64,000 bases of DNA from Trichobilharzia szidati (GCA_944472155.2 OX235279.1:61415564-61479563), one strand, 5' to 3'; counted from the stretch's first letter, positions 12,168 to 26,188 are shown. A program made the numbers and translations. Notes: a model not told the origin generated them from the sequence alone.

Positions 12168-14185
12168 TTACATTCGATCGCCATTATATTTCTGTAGCAC
12201 TACAGCCTTAAAGCCTTTTGATCCATATGAGTAATTATATTCCCAATAAAATAATTCGTACATTATCTGTCTTTAGGATTTTCAGTACTACACAGTTCCC
12301 TTACAGTATCCAATAATAGTGTCTATTCATTCTTCAGCAGCATAAATCAAAGAAGATGGAAATTTATTTAAGAATTAAAGTAGACTGCAGCCATACTCGT
12401 CTTAACTGTCTGCTTAAGTGATTATTTATTGGGTTTTTTGATCAGGTATTGCCTCGTGATCATGTCCTATTCTCAACATTATGAAGGTCATGTCCCTTGT
12501 CTAGCATTTCTCTGGCAGTTTTTCAGTGGATCTATAATTACGATGTATGTTACACTTAAGATTTAGACGATTGTGCAAACTTTTTCCGAATACGCTTGGC
12601 TTACTTCGTTCAGCCGCTATGTTTAAAATTTAAGTAAATTTGTGTAGTATTTGGGTAAAGTCTTAAGTCTCTCTAAGGAAATAAAATACATCGGGAAAGC
12701 TAGCGGCCTCTTTTTAACTATCAGCTTGGTATGGAAGACATAATTAGCTTTATGGCAGATGTAACGACTGTTAAAACCTATCCACTGAACTCCTCTTTTC
12801 CTCATATGGGCCAAAAACTTGTTCCATCGATGATAACAGGTTGAAGTTCACTTCTCACTTTCAAGATTAAAATTGCATGATTTTTGTTACCGCGGTTAGT
12901 TCAAAATCTGTTGTGCATTCTAAAGTTTTGCCTGTTATAGATCTTATACATAATTCGCCTAGAACTAGTGTTACTTCAACTTTGATCATAACTTTATTGA
13001 GTTAGAGGTGATAAATATTGTTATGCCCAAATTACCTTTAGTAGTACGTTCTGAAGTGAATTGTCTCTTAACGGAAATTTCGAGCTCATCACCGCACTGT
13101 ACAGATTAGTTGTGGTATTGCAAATACATATGTCAAAAGCCTTTTGCATTGTTGCTTAGTGAAACGCGTGTTAGAACACTTTTACATAAATAATGTACTC
13201 GTTTTTTACACATTATTATGTCAAAGATTGCAAACTTTTTTCTATACACACGATATTATTATATGATGCTGGTTTTTGTAAAGTGCTTTCTGATATGTAT
13301 ATCTTTCCACACTCTTTAATATTTCTGCAAATAATATATGCACATTAACTTCCACTGATATAAGCGGTTAGTGGCAGTCGGCTGGAGGTTCTAGTCCTAG
13401 GTTTTTTGTTTGCTGACGCCCGTCATCAATATGTACCTATGATCTCGAAGAAACTGATGCTGCTCCGGAGACACAAATTTGCGGCATCCATTACACTTCT
13501 CACACTCGTCTGATGTTGCACTAAAGATGTAACTGCAAAAAGATGACTTGTAAGTGTATAAGATTTTGTCTTCGAGATAAAACTCTTAAGTTCCGATGAA
13601 AATGTAGAAAATACAGCAAATTTGTTGAGTTTTTGGTTGGTACTTTTTATCCTCCAGCATTTCTCAAATAGCCTGACTTAGTGGTACACTAGCAAATACA
13701 ACCCCAGGAATAAGACATCTAAGCTTCAGCACGTAGTTAAGAGTAGAAATTTAGATTTGATAGCAGCCACTGCAAAGCTCTCACTTTTGAGTTTAGAAAT
13801 TCTTTAGATGGCAATTGGCTAGGTTTATTAGGACACACACCTGGGCGCCGCAGGAAAGTGTAACTTGATAGGGGAATAATTTTATTTCATAAGGAAAAAC
13901 AGTTTTTTTGTTCAGAGAAGAAACATCTTCTTTCGAAGACTTCATTTTCAGGCTGTACAGTCGTATTTATATTATGGAAAAAGGCATTAAGTGGCACTAG
14001 AAATTGGTCATTCACTATAAATATGATAAAAAAGATAATTAAAATGATGTATTAAGGGGTTAGAGTTGAAAAGGATGAATTACAAAACTTTTGAAGATTA
14101 TTACATAACTGATCTGGTATAAAGATTTTAAAATTATACGTCAAGTCGTTTAAAAAATAACAGTGTGATGACGATAAAAATCCTA
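12168..14185. other. Unresolved region
   Basis: No gene was recognised. The sequence is AT-rich with scattered short ORFs that lack recognisable motifs. Confidence 0.4.
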
Positions 14186-15400
14186 AGTCTCAGACACAGG
14201 ACCTGCTTCCGACGTCTAGTGAAGACCTAGAACAGTTCAAGTCTACCATACTGCATTGCTATTATAAGTACATAAAAGTGCAATGCAAACAACGACAAAT
14301 AATACCAAAAGAGCATAAAAGACAATTGAATGAACTGTTGAATAACAGTGACATAATTCTAATCCTTTCAGAAAAAGAATCGGGTATAGTTATTTTAGAT
14401 CGTGAGGATTATATTGACAAATTATGTACTACTCTTAACGACGAAGAAAAATTTGTAAAATCAACTGACCAGAAAGGTATAACGGAGGGTGTTGAGAATG
14501 AATTGTCAAAAACTTTGAAGAGGTTGAAGGACGAATCCATTATTACTTCCTATACGTATGAAAATCTCAAGCCGTCTGGTTCAATTATCCCTTGTTTATA
14601 TGGTCTTCCTAGGGTGCATAAAGATGGTGTCTCTGTGCGGCCTATATTGGAAATGCTGAACTCCCCTGTTCATTTTACGGACAAATGGCTAGCTGAAATC
14701 CTTGAACCAGTAAGGTCAAATCTATATAAACATCGTCTTTTGGACACTTTTGACTTCGTCAGCTGCGTTGATGAATTCAGTGTAACTGGTAGGCATATGA
14801 TCTCATTAGACGTTCGCTCTTTATATACAGATGTACCGTTAGTAGAAACTATTTGTTATCTATGTGATTACATCGACCTAAAGTGTATAAACACTGTAGT
14901 ACTAGCTAACTACCTGAAGCAGCTTTCACTTTTACTTATGTACCCCTTATGTGCAGTTTAGATTTAGCAGTGTCATTTATAATCAGAGGGACAGAGTCTC
15001 CACAGAGTCTTCATTAGGACCTTTTCTAGCAGATGCTTTATGGCGAGCTTAGAGAGTGGTCCAATGAAATAAAAGATCCCAAGCTTGTATATGCATAAAC
15101 GACATATCGATAATACCCTCATTATTTGTAATGATAACTGTTCAACTGTCGAGCTTCACGAAAAATTTATTGGTTCTCACTCATCGATGACTATCACTAT
15201 CGAAGAAGAATCAAATTCCGCATTTCACTACTTGGGTGTGATGTCAAATAGAATAGAGGACGGCACGTTAACAAGGTCAATTTATTGAAAGCCAACATTT
15301 ACAAAGCAGTACACTGGATTTAAGATTTACCAGGAAGGGATTAACACACGCTCCAAGCCTTCTATCTCCAACTTATAAATCTAAAATCTAGAAGCCTACA
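14186..15400 (+). mobile_element. Penelope-like element reverse transcriptase fragment
   Basis: Open from before the first ATG at 14278 (the frame continues upstream to about 14190: SEDLEQFKSTILHCYYKY) to a stop at 14959, then again at 15085-15288. Motifs in order: EKESGIVILDREDY, YGLPRVHKDGVSVRPI, KWLAEILEPV, MISLDVRSLYTDVPL (expected SFDV.SLFTNVPL), RHIDNTLI where a Y-x-D-D box is expected, AFHYLGV, and IYRKPTF/TKQYT in shifted frames. This order is typical of Penelope-like retroelements, known in S. mansoni. The catalytic box is lost (HIDN) and stops and frameshifts are present. No GIY-YIG domain was seen. Confidence 0.8.
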
Positions 15401-16047
15401 TGGCAGCTAAAGCGCGAAACGAATGTTGGCACAGGTGAAACACAAGAAAATAGGAGATATGGAGTTTTGTCGGAAGTGGCTGATGTATAGAAGTGGAGCA
15501 ATTCAAATGAGTGCATCTTCTCAATGTGCTATACTCCAAAATGGCGAATATATTCCTTATTAGCAAAAACACAGTAGTGACACTCAAATGATCTGTTAAG
15601 TTGTGAGGAAGACTATTGAAGATTTGATAAACTGTAAACGAAAACAAGAGATTCACCTTACCTCATAGATATCTATTCTTCTTAAGGTTACAGTGTTTCC
15701 AAAGTTGAGTTGACACGCCAACTGTCGTCATGGAGCTTATTCAATATCCAATATCCCGAGGTCAAGACTAGATAAATTTGTTATGTACTTATCATTTACC
15801 TATGAATCTGCATTGTTTTCTGGATTCCAGTAAAGTGTGGTTGAACTCTGACTGTTTGGGTTCACTAATGCTGCAGACGTCAGTATGAGTACAGAAGTTT
15901 TAAGAATGTAGGAAAAACCCACTATATTGACCAGTTGCAGGCCAACCTTCAATTGACGCTCGAAATTTACTATATGGGTTGTACTATGTAAGCCGCTTCT
16001 ACCTCTACATATAACTCTACCGTTACGATTTCACTATGTATATTTTG

Positions 16048-16586
16048 GGCTGGACTTATACGGCATGTTGGTTGAAATTTCTCTCAACAAATTTGTTTTG
16101 TCAATAATTTTTAATAAAATTTTGTTATATGTTTTCTGGATTGATAGGAATTCTCATTTCCTGGCTAGTTATGTTGGTGTCCGCGTCATTTAATCTGACT
16201 GCGACACACTTAGCATATTGGCTGTAATGATTAGTGTTTCATGCTGAATGCGTCAAAACCTCTCTACAATGAAGATGGGATAGTTGGGGGGTAATGTCAT
16301 CTACACAAATAGTTTATATCTTGTAGAAACTGCAGCTTTCGACATAGTGTCATTCAATGAAGATTACGTCAAAATGTGGCTATTTTCGTGTGAAGAACAG
16401 TACTATTTTACAAAAGAATGCTATCAGTACATGGGAATCACCTATAAATGCCAACAGAACGTAAAACCAATGTGTAAACGAACGGCTGCGGAACTGCAAT
16501 CCAAAATAACCTACTAACATGGACGAAAATGACCTTTGAGCGTCTCACTCCATCAGTGACCTTGAGCATGCGGGATAATTTCAGCC
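16048..16586 (+). mobile_element. 539-bp non-autonomous inverted-repeat transposon (Mutator-like candidate), copy 1
   Basis: The left end GGCTGGACTTATACGGCATG and the right end (reverse complement) GGCTGAAATTATCCCGCATG form imperfect inverted repeats, flanked by the perfect 9-bp direct repeat TATATTTTG at 16039-16047 and 16587-16595. It is homologous to the two ends of the 5.6-kb element at 42796-48379: its first 400 bp match 42796-43197 and its last 125 bp match 48255-48379. It is therefore an internal-deletion derivative, with the junction near 16462. A 9-bp target duplication is typical of Mutator-like elements (Curupira elements are known in schistosomes). It contains a short ORF (16284-16517) with no recognised motif. 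Confidence 0.75.
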
Positions 16587-16595
16587 TATATTTTG

Positions 16596-17630
16596 TTGTA
16601 CTCAAAAAGAAAACCTATGTGAATACGCCTACTACACATATGAGAATAAACACGTTGTTGACACCTATAAACTGGCGTCCGTCGCGTAAAGGCAAATGAG
16701 AATCAATTATTATCTTTGCCAGGAACTGTAGCCCGAATGAAGGGCAGAGAGTTTCTCATGAGAGTATGCTCTGCACGGAGGAAGGAAACGATTGTGATAT
16801 CGATAAGATCACTTTTGGAAGCTTAGCAATTCCTGATCTTTATACACGATCTTCCTAGCAACTTAAGCCCTCAGTCACCTCCATTGGCAAACCATACAAT
16901 CTTGTGGAGGCCCTGAATAACACTGAAGATTCCATTAGGCTGCAAAAGGACTTGACCGATCCGTAGGAATGCACCACGGAAAACGGATGAGTTTCCAACA
17001 CAAACATCGAGATATTTTCATCCATACACTAGAAATACAAGGGTTCTTGTGCTGGCTATATGAAAGCGGATTCTCAAATACTGCGAAAGTGTGCGATTTT
17101 GGTAACCAACGCTTTTACCAAAATAACTCCAAAATCACCGATCGATAATGCATATTATTACAGGTGGAATTAATGTGGTTCGGACATTTATTCCGAAAGC
17201 GCGCTGGTGGGAAAGTGGAGCAAGGAAATTTACTCAAACGAACAGAAGAACATCCATCATTCACTGTTGTTCAATAGACGGACAGAGTCTTATAAATCAT
17301 AAAGAATACATAGCCCATACTCTGGTCCTCCCTTTGAACTTAGTAATCACTAACAGCCTCTGACTGACCGTAGCGTCCTTAGTTCGTGAGGCCCTACATG
17401 GCGTAGATGCGCAGGGCATCAAAGAAGTTCTCCTACTTAATTGAATCCAGACCCTTTCGCTGGCTGGATAAAGATAGTTGAGTTTTTAAAGAAAAAGGGC
17501 GCAACCTTCAGTTGTAGTATGATTGCACATCTATGTGCTCCCATCACAACTCGTTAATATTTGCGGTCTTCTTAAAACTATGGCTACCAAAATTTTCCAT
17601 CATTTGTATTGCATCTGATTACTTGGATTC
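16596..17630. other. Unresolved region, probably degraded repeat
   Basis: No intact ORF or element boundary. Several short frames are open but none carries a motif that can be named with confidence. Confidence 0.35.
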
Positions 17631-17633
17631 AAC

Positions 17634-17775
17634 TAGATATGATTATGAGCAATAGTTTGTGCTCGAAACGTCATCAGTTAATATAACTGTACAACACTGT
17701 GTGATTTATCAAAATAAAATCTTAACCAATATGGAGTTATACTCTACCACAGTGCCCATGTTTTATACTTATACT
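17634..17775 (+). repeat. Unclassified 140-bp repeat, copy B
   Basis: Nearly identical to 7548-7686 (few differences over 135 bp), including the phrase TTTGTGCTCGAAACGTCATC and a central AATAAAATC. It lies directly upstream of a LINE copy, but the other copies do not keep that relation, so it is a separate element. Confidence 0.65.
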
Positions 17776-17879
17776 TGGATTCATTTTGTTTTAATTATTC
17801 AATTTTGTGTCCAAATGGTATTACTTATACTCGCGATTATTGTAAATGTTTTCAACCTGATGTTTTTTACGAGTATATA

Positions 17880-20800
17880 ATAACCTTAAGAAAAAGCATC
17901 ACGGTAGGTGGCAAAGATCCTTTAAATGTTATCCAATGCATCAGGTGACTGTTCCTGTGATTATGAGCACAAATTGCAGGTCACTAACGGACAAGATTAA
18001 TCAATTGGATGCTTTATTATACTCAAATATTTATCGTAATACATGTGTAATAACGCTTCAAGAAACTTGGCTACACGATGATGATAATTTAGTCTTACTG
18101 AATGGTTTCAATATGTACAGACAGGACCGAAGTAGTTCAGGAAAGAAGCGAGGTGGTGGTGTTGCTACTTTCATCAATTCTCATTGGCCTGTTGCCAACA
18201 ACGTCTGTTTTTTAAAATCTCAAATGATAATATTAACTGGTTATTTTTCCTTCACGTTCCCCAGTGGAACATAGGGCTTCAAGCTTGTGGCTTGAAGTTT
18301 CTGTAGCGGTGTGTTTATTTTACAGAATGGGGTTGCTAGCCTCATGCACAACTTTTCCTCTTTACCAGCATTATTTCTGGCCTAGCGAGGTAAAGGAGTG
18401 CGTCGGCCGGGGATCGAACCCCGGAACATGTGCATGGTTGGCGAGCGTCCTAACCGCTATGCCACCGACGCACAATATTGACTGTATAACTGTCAAATGT
18501 CAACCTAAACACCTATTTAAATACAAATTCATTTATATCACGAATATATATATATCACACCTTGTTGTAGCACTTCAGAATTATATATGCTTGCTGATGA
18601 ATTCAATATTTTTGCTGCTGCCTCTTTTGGTAACTCCCTGTCCATAGTGACAGTTGATTTTAATTCATGTGACTGCAGCTTTCTCACAGTGATAGGTCAT
18701 GAAAATGTTAATAACTTTCCCACCAGACTGGAAAATTCTCTTCATCTTGTATTCATAAATGATTCCTGAATATACAAAGCTCGTAAAAGAGCTCCACTGT
18801 TTAACTCAGATCATTGTATTGTGCGTGTTTTACCTAAAATTAATGGAAAGTTACACAAAAGAAATATTTCACACCTTTCCAAGAAAACTGTACATGGATT
18901 TTACTCTATGGAGAATGTTCAGAACCTCGTAAGCATGCTCGAGGAAACAAGGTGGGACCTGTTTAAAGAAGACTCTGTTGATGACACAATCTCTAATATT
19001 ACAAGTTATCTCAAATTTTGTCTTGACACCTGTTGTCCCAGAGAAACACTCTTCGTCAGATTTGACCGTTTCTCATCACCTCAACTCAAAAGGCTTAACA
19101 GGCAAAAGGAAAAGTTATATAAAATGAAGGATAATGCTGGTTTGAAAAGAATTAACATCCTAATAAAGTCCGAAATGCACAGATTGAATTCAATTTACAA
19201 CCAAAAGTTTGTGTCCTGTAAAAACGCGTCTAATATATGGAAATTTTTCAAAGAAATTACTGGTGGTAACCAGATGAACTTTATTCCTTATTCCCTTGAT
19301 GTTTGCACACTAACAAGTCCTTCATACATTCTCCCACAAATTCCAAACTTTCTAGTGTTACAAGTATTAATGAAATCTGCTTCCCTGGATTTACTACAAA
19401 TGATCTTCTAAAATGTCTCCAATCTATGAACCCTTCTTTTAGCCTGGGTCCGGATGGTTTGCCTAGTGTTATTCTTAAAAAGTGTGCAGATATTCTGTGC
19501 TATCCTCTCATGGACATATTTAACGAATCTTTTTCCAAAAATGTCGTGCCAGCCGTTTGGAAGGACATAAAAATTGTACCTATACTTGAGTCGTCTAGTG
19601 GAACATGTTTTAAATTTAGACCCATTGGTATTACTTCCCCTTTTTTGAAATCTATGGAAAGGTTGCTCTTACTTAATCTTCAATTTTCACTTAAAGCCTT
19701 TAACGATCCCAAACAACTCGCCTACAAACACAGTAGATGTACTTTAGATGCAGCTGCAGTCTTGTATCATAACATTGTCTCCAGTTTAGACAAGGGGGCT
19801 AAATTTGTTCGCTGCACCTTTCTAGATTATACATCTGCTTTCAACCCAGTACCTAGGGTCATTTTACTAAACAAGCTTGCTGAAACTCAAACTGACTGTT
19901 GGGTTGTCAAATGGCTCCATTCTTATTTCTCAGGAAGAAAGCAATACACTGTATGTCAGGGAAAGTTGTCCACTTAATTGCTTACTGAGGCTGGCGTCCC
20001 TCAAGGTACTGTCCTTTCCCCTTTTCCGTTTTCTTTCTTCCTGCATGACTTGCATCATTCCGATGAAATGAACTTTGTTAAGTGTGCCGATGATCTAACT
20101 ATTTCAATGTCTGTTAACTCCAAGCTTAACTGCATTAGGATTAACAACTTTTTATCAGGAATTAACAAATGGTCTTTGTCTAACGGCCTTAAACTTAATC
20201 CTTCCAAATGTCAGACTGTTAATTTCAGTTTCCGATGTAAACAAAAGTTAAATGAAGCCGTTAGTTCCTACGACCCTTGCAAAATCGCTGATACTGATAT
20301 AGAAACCAAGTCTGAAATTAAGTATCTTGGATTAGTTCTCTCTTCTGACCTATCTTGGTCCTCTAATGTCTTAGCGATTTCTAAAAGAATATTTCGTTTG
20401 ACTTTTTACATTAAGAAGTAAAGGCATTGAGGCATAACTCAGCCCCTCCTCTTACAGTTTGTCAACTCGTGAATCTTACCTCTTCTTCTTTCCTGTTCAC
20501 CCTTATTCTTTCCTGGATTGCTTAAAAAGGACTATGTCATACTTCGTCGAACTCTGAAGACTGTCAGTAGGACGAGTGGTATCCCATTGGGTCATATCAT
20601 TGACATTGTCACTGATAGGCACTTGATGTCATGCAACAAATTCGCTAAAGGAATTTTGTCAGACTCTGAGCGCCCACTCTACCAGCAGCTCGAAGCTTGT
20701 GTCTCCTCAGGTAAAACAAGAAGTCTTTTCAGAAGACTTTATGCACGTACGTCTACGTATAAAAATTCCACTATACCATATTTAGCACGTACTTTATATG

Positions 20801-21285
20801 ATGAAAATAGTGTCAGACATGAACTAACTAACTTTCTTTGCACTACTAAATAAACCATTTCCTTTACCCTTGATGCATCACTCTTTATTGTTATTGTATT
20901 TCTTATATTTATAATCCTCTCAATTTTTTCGTTTTCTTTATTTTTTTCATAAGTGTGGACATAATTTTAAGCTGTATTATAACTGTTAATTTTGTATTTC
21001 CCCTCACTATACTATATCAACAGAACATTAGACCCAATAACCTATAACATGTTAAAGTTCCCAAACTGAATCGACAATACCGATTGAAACAACCTCACTG
21101 TTATTATTATTATATCTAATAATTATGTCGTAAATGTGAACAAATTCCTCCGAAAAATTTTGCTTTAATTTTATATATATTTTGAGTAAATCAGATGCAA
21201 TATTGTGACAAATGCTGGGAATTCCATTCTGCATTATGAGTACTGATTTTGGAATAAAGTAAATCATTATAATTATTATTATAAA
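17880..21285 (+). mobile_element. CR1/jockey-like LINE, long but broken copy
   Basis: The endonuclease (EEP) domain starts near 17936: IMSTNCRSLTDKINQLDALL, ITLQETWLHDD and GGGVATFIN. It is interrupted by a SINE at 18255-18473 and resumes at about 18584 (IVTVDFNSCDCSFL). A linker follows (SDHCIVRV, then a basic helix-rich stretch), then reverse transcriptase from about 19390: LGPDGLPSVILKKC, FKFRPIGITSPFLKSMERLL, LDYTSAFNPV, stop, GVPQGTVLSP, FVKCADDLTIS, EIKYLGLVLSSDLSWSS and LLKKDYVILRRTLKTVSR. The 3' tail ends GGAATAAAGTAAATCATTAT with ATT units. Frameshifts, stops and a C for Y in the YADD box show it is dead. It copies itself by target-primed reverse transcription when intact. Confidence 0.88.
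18255..18473 (-). repeat. Chimeric SINE: tRNA-like head plus RTE-like 3' tail, inserted in a LINE
   Basis: The head (18399-18473) reads GTGCGTCGGTGGCATAGCGG with B-box GGTTCGATCCC on the minus strand, like the heads at 6.4 and 12.1 kb. The body is different. Its 3' end, GAAGCCCTATGTTCCACT, is the same as the 3' end of the SR2-like element at 62.83-62.85 kb, which suggests that it borrows the RTE machinery. It splits the endonuclease domain of the surrounding LINE, so it is younger than that copy. Confidence 0.7.
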
Positions 21286-24117
21286 CACACATTTGAACAG
21301 CCGTAAGGTTTATTCTACCTTCATAAGTTAGGGCGGTGTTAGGAGCAGCCCGGTGACCAGGCTGGAGGCCAGGCCAAAGAGGTGGAAAGCAGTGCCACCA
21401 AAGCTTATGTCTAGCAAGATAGATCGCCATACAACAATCGTGGGCGTAATTTCTAGTTAAGGCCAATGGGAAACGGACTTGAAGTCGTTCGAGCAGCCTT
21501 ACTGAATGGTTTCCTGATACATAGACTATACACAAGTGCTATTTAGGCAGGAGACGCAGCCAAAATCACTGCTGCAGTCTATTCCGTGAGTAAGTAACCA
21601 CAACCACACACACCGATATATTCATCTAGTCGGAGGGGACATGTAAAGGCGCTTTTAGAATTTCAGTGTCACTACGCCACCATTCACATAAGGATCATGA
21701 GAATCTTAGTAGGATATTTTGGCAACGTTAATATCTCGCTGGATTATGTGCTTTATGGTTTAACCTCAATTCCTTCGTTACGACCTTTCCTACCAGTCAC
21801 GTTTCTTCTTTTGTTTCCGTTGTGTGCAGGCGATCCTACTCTCTTAATTGCCTTACACCCAATTCCATTGCCCTAAGTTTCATTGGTCCAGCCTGCTCAT
21901 TCTGCAGATTCCTTTTCAACTTGCTTAGCAACCTCTATTCAACAGTATTTGTCGATCTAACAGGAGGATTCCCATGCTGAACAACGTTCGTAGGTCCTAG
22001 AATCGCCGAACCTCACATTCCGTACTGAATGAACCAGTGCATTCAGCGAAGGTGTGTAGGTAGGTAGGGGGCAGTCGGCAGAGTATGCTGAGGTCCGCAA
22101 GATGTTTGGAACCATCCTGAAGCAGGAAGTAGCAGGCTTCGAAAAGTAAGCAAGCCTATGAAGGCTTTTGGAAACGATACTGGATATTTGACGACAGATG
22201 AAACATGTTAAGCGATGGGCAGATGGCTATGTTGTCCTACCAACAACCGCCTGCCTATAAGGGATGCATGAATACACCCGCTGGTACACAGCAGCGATCA
22301 TGCAGTTTTGATGCTCGACCTCATCACCCAGTAATATTTAACCACATACAAGCCGCTTATCCAAAGCTGTTGCAATGAACCCAATGCTGAAAGGATGATG
22401 GAAGTAGGTCTCTGGGTTTAAAGAGTATCACTCGGCAACGGTAGGTGGACAGTAAAATTGGGTGATGGGTTGCCTACTGTTTGCTAACTTTAAGGTAGCT
22501 GAAGCCTTCAGCAACGCGTAAAACAAATAGTGTGATAATAAGAAAGTGAACAACTTGCGACCACCCTGGTAAGTCGTTGTGCACTCTGACGTTATAAAGA
22601 TTACTCCATCAGAAACAAAGCGGAATGAAGTTCCGAAAAGCTGACAAAACGCAGTCCAAATAATGCCCTGATTGTGATAATTGCAGGACTTGACTGCTAC
22701 ATTAGTTCCACCCAATGTAGCACTTAAGGATTCACTGGGCAAGTGGCAAACACTGCAGGGGTAAATCATGCAAACATTTGTTGCATATTGTAGCAGTAAA
22801 CTAGCTAAGGATCTTCAAGCCAGTTTCACGCTTTTTTATACAGGCCAACTTATCTACGATATGTCGCACAACCCTGAATTACTAAGTGCATTTCCGCTAG
22901 ATTTCAACAATAACACTGCCCAGAATTATATCGTGTAAATTGCTTTTACCTATGTAAGGTGGGCTTGCTGATATTATTCCATCGCTTTTTCTTTAATATA
23001 TATCTTGCGTAGTTGAACACTTAGAAATTTAACCACTCGATTTATATATCATATAATAAATCGATGATGCCTGTGAAATGGAATCATCCGTCAACACAAA
23101 AATATATGTCATTATCAAATGGAGGGTCGTGTGACACAATCGGCCACTTGATGCCTTCAAACATCTACTAGCGAACGACAGGTATTTTAAAGACCGTTAC
23201 CGAATATGCCAGTTGTGATCGATTTAAACTCTAACGAAATTGGAATTCACTGTTTCTGTTAGCATTCATTCTCATTTCACTATTTCCCAGTTTTTCTGAA
23301 ACTGCTTGACAAGCCTCCGTTCTTTTGATACAAGACATTACCATGGAAAATGTATGTAGTATATATATTCATATTTCATTGTGTGTAGAATCAATCTCTT
23401 GCATGATGAGTGATTTTCGGCCTCTGACATAAAGAATGATACAGTAGTGCTCGGGACGCAAACGTTTTATCCCATGCCACCAAGGCCATCTAATTCCTGT
23501 TCATGCATTCAGCCATACTAATATCTGGGCTCTTCATGATGACATTCAACTTATGTGGATTGTAGTTACTAGATGTCGACGAAGCTGTTTCAACTCTATT
23601 TCCAATGATTTACTTCGCTATATATTCCAAATCTCATTTTCCTGACTTCTTCAATTACTGATGTATATCTCAAAGTGTTTTTGGCTCTCCCGGAAGTTTG
23701 TCTAGCTCTATGATCACTGCAGTTCATACCAGTAACAATAACATGGCATAATTCATTGATCCTCTTCAAAATAAATTATCATGCCTTATCCATCATCGAG
23801 TAAATTTATTTGATGAAGTCACATAGCATTGTGCAATACGTTTTACCAGTGTTGTTTGTCGCTTAAACTCATAAAAGCAATTAAATTTCCTCTATGATGA
23901 GATAATACGCTACCACAATTCCCAGGGGCTGCTCTTACATCTGCTATTTGACAGAACCACGAAAGCCGAAGGACAAATTTTATGCACTGATATCCAAGTT
24001 AAACCCAGGTATATTCTAGAATATTGAGGAAATACCACCAGGAAATCAAAAGTCTTATACAAGTTGGTAACAAAGATAACAAAATGATCAGAATCACCCA
24101 AACAAAGGTAGGTATAG
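21286..24117. other. Unresolved region
   Basis: No gene or element recognised with confidence. An open frame on the minus strand at 22428-22769 has no motif and no splice support. Confidence 0.35.
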
Positions 24118-24550
24118 GCTCCCTTGTGGAAATCCTAGAAGGATAGCTCATCAGAGGGCAAGGCCCCGGGTGCGCTCTCACTTCTTTTCCCTGCAGGTTC
24201 GCCGTCCCTGGAATTCCTTACCGACAGATGTATCTATGGCACCAGCTGTGCACGCCTTTAAGCGAAGGCTGGACAACCATGCAGCGAAACAAGGACTGCA
24301 TCCAAATGGCCTATATCCTTAGAATCGCATACACCATTCAAAGGTAGACAATTAAGCTGGTCGTTTTACTTCTTTACATTCTCTTCCTTTTTACTCTCCT
24401 GACAGCTTTAACTACACCTATTGTTATTATCATTATAACCGGTATATATACATATAAACCGGCTGATTGACTGCTGTTACTTTTTCTTATTCCTTTCTGT
24501 CTGCTAGTCTGAATACCTTCACTAATTATATCTATTATTATTATTATCTC
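24118..24550 (+). mobile_element. LINE C-terminal fragment and tail
   Basis: The frame from about 24119 to the TAG at 24320-24322 reads RARPRVRSHFFSLQVRRPWN, then SLPTDVSMAPAVHAFKRRLD. This is the familiar C-terminus of CR1-like reverse transcriptases (R.HFFS.RV...WNSLP..V..A.....FK.RLD). ATT-rich repeats after 24425 may be its tail. The reverse transcriptase core is absent, so it is a 5'-truncated copy, from a different subfamily than the LINE at 17.9-21.3 kb. Confidence 0.7.
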
Positions 24551-26127
24551 TTTCCTATTGACGACGATACCGAAAAACTAACTGGTGAAAGGATCAACTC
24601 CATTCACAGTAGTAGCAGTCTTAACACACCTCATTCTACAAACCACATGTAATTTATTCCTGCACTACTCCTTTTGGAGTCAACCAAAGCCACGACAGTC
24701 GAGTGGCGGGACTAGCTACGCAGACGTTCTCCAAAGATCAGGAACCTCTAACTCACAATCAAGAGGCGAACACAAAGAAATCAAATTGGATTATACTAGC
24801 TCGTAAAAACGATATTGGATATTGGAAAGAGATTATTCATTGAAAGTGACTTTGAGATCCGCTTCGAATTCGTGCGTTACAAGATTGGACACGTGCGTTA
24901 ATTGATCTTTAATTGAATTTACCATATTTCTCACGACTTTAAAATTAGTAGGATATAATCTGTGTAACTCTTAACTATAGAAGCCCTAAAGAAAACCAAC
25001 TCCAGCTACCAATCGGACGCGTAATGCAATTTAAAAAGTGGCTACATAGGATATTATTCTTGTATATGTTCCAAGAAAACCTTCCAATTCCTCACAGTAG
25101 TCCTAATAGGCACGTTAAACACATTTCTGTACATTAATTCTTTGGGGTCATCAATCCTCTATTAGGTAGTTTCGTTTTGGGCTGCTATAGTATAGAGTAA
25201 CCATATTGTACATTCGCAATGCACAACACAATCGTCTCTGTACCATTATCAGTGCATAGGCTCGTCTATCGTATCTGAATGCAATAATAACGTATATGTC
25301 GTAATATAAATGCATGAGTTTAACTTAAATTGTCAATGTTCTGTCAAATCAGCAGTTTAGACTAGAATGGGAGAATTGTTAAACTGAAGCAGCAACACAG
25401 GTAAAAAACCTTCAACAAGCAAGTAGAGTTAAAAGTTGTATAAGTAAAGCAAAGTATTCCTCGTGATCTACGTTCGTTCAACGAGTTTCGAGGTAATCGA
25501 GTGTTTGATTATTATCTGAGTAACTAGATAATTGGAGTTATTAACACATGCATATGCGAGGGAAGCTTAAGATCACCTTTGGTCTTTTGAGAAGATTGGA
25601 ATTTTTGGGTAGGCAGAAGACTTCGTATTGTGTCAATGATTAGGGGGCAATTTCTCCCCAAATCTTTATCGAAATGCAAATGAAGAATCCTCGTATAGGG
25701 TTTAATCTCAATTCTCTAACTTCGTGAAGTGGGGTGACAGAATGCGTTCGATATTGCTGTTTGCCGCTATGACTGACCAATTCATAATTGTGCGGTGGGC
25801 TACGAAGAAAATCAACGTTCATAGCTTATTCTCGACCTCATTAAACATAAAATTCATTGTTGTATAACGTCTAGATTGTCTACAGGCCGCAGTGTAGTTT
25901 TGAAATGTTAAAATAGTACTGTTCAGTTCTTACACATCTGTAGGTTCTCATTTCTTTGTTGTTTGTATGAGTGCAAATTTCGTATAACCCTTCCTCAACC
26001 ATGTTGTTTGTGGGGTGTGGTGGCATTTTATGTCAATAAATACGCTGAAGTTACTGGAAGTACTAGGTTTATCGGCTTTTACAAGTCAATTACTTAGGCA
26101 GTTTTTACTTGTTTACACTGCTGTTTA

Positions 26128-26128
<1 letters not shown>

Positions 26129-26188
<60 letters not shown>
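26129..26188 (+). repeat. (TA)n microsatellite
   Basis: About 60 bp of TA dinucleotides with a GTATATATAT interruption. It creates a false ORF of alternating Tyr/Ile. Confidence 0.95.

Noticed and set aside
22428..22769. 113-codon ORF on the minus strand
   Set aside because: No motif and no flanking splice sites that extend it; left as unresolved.
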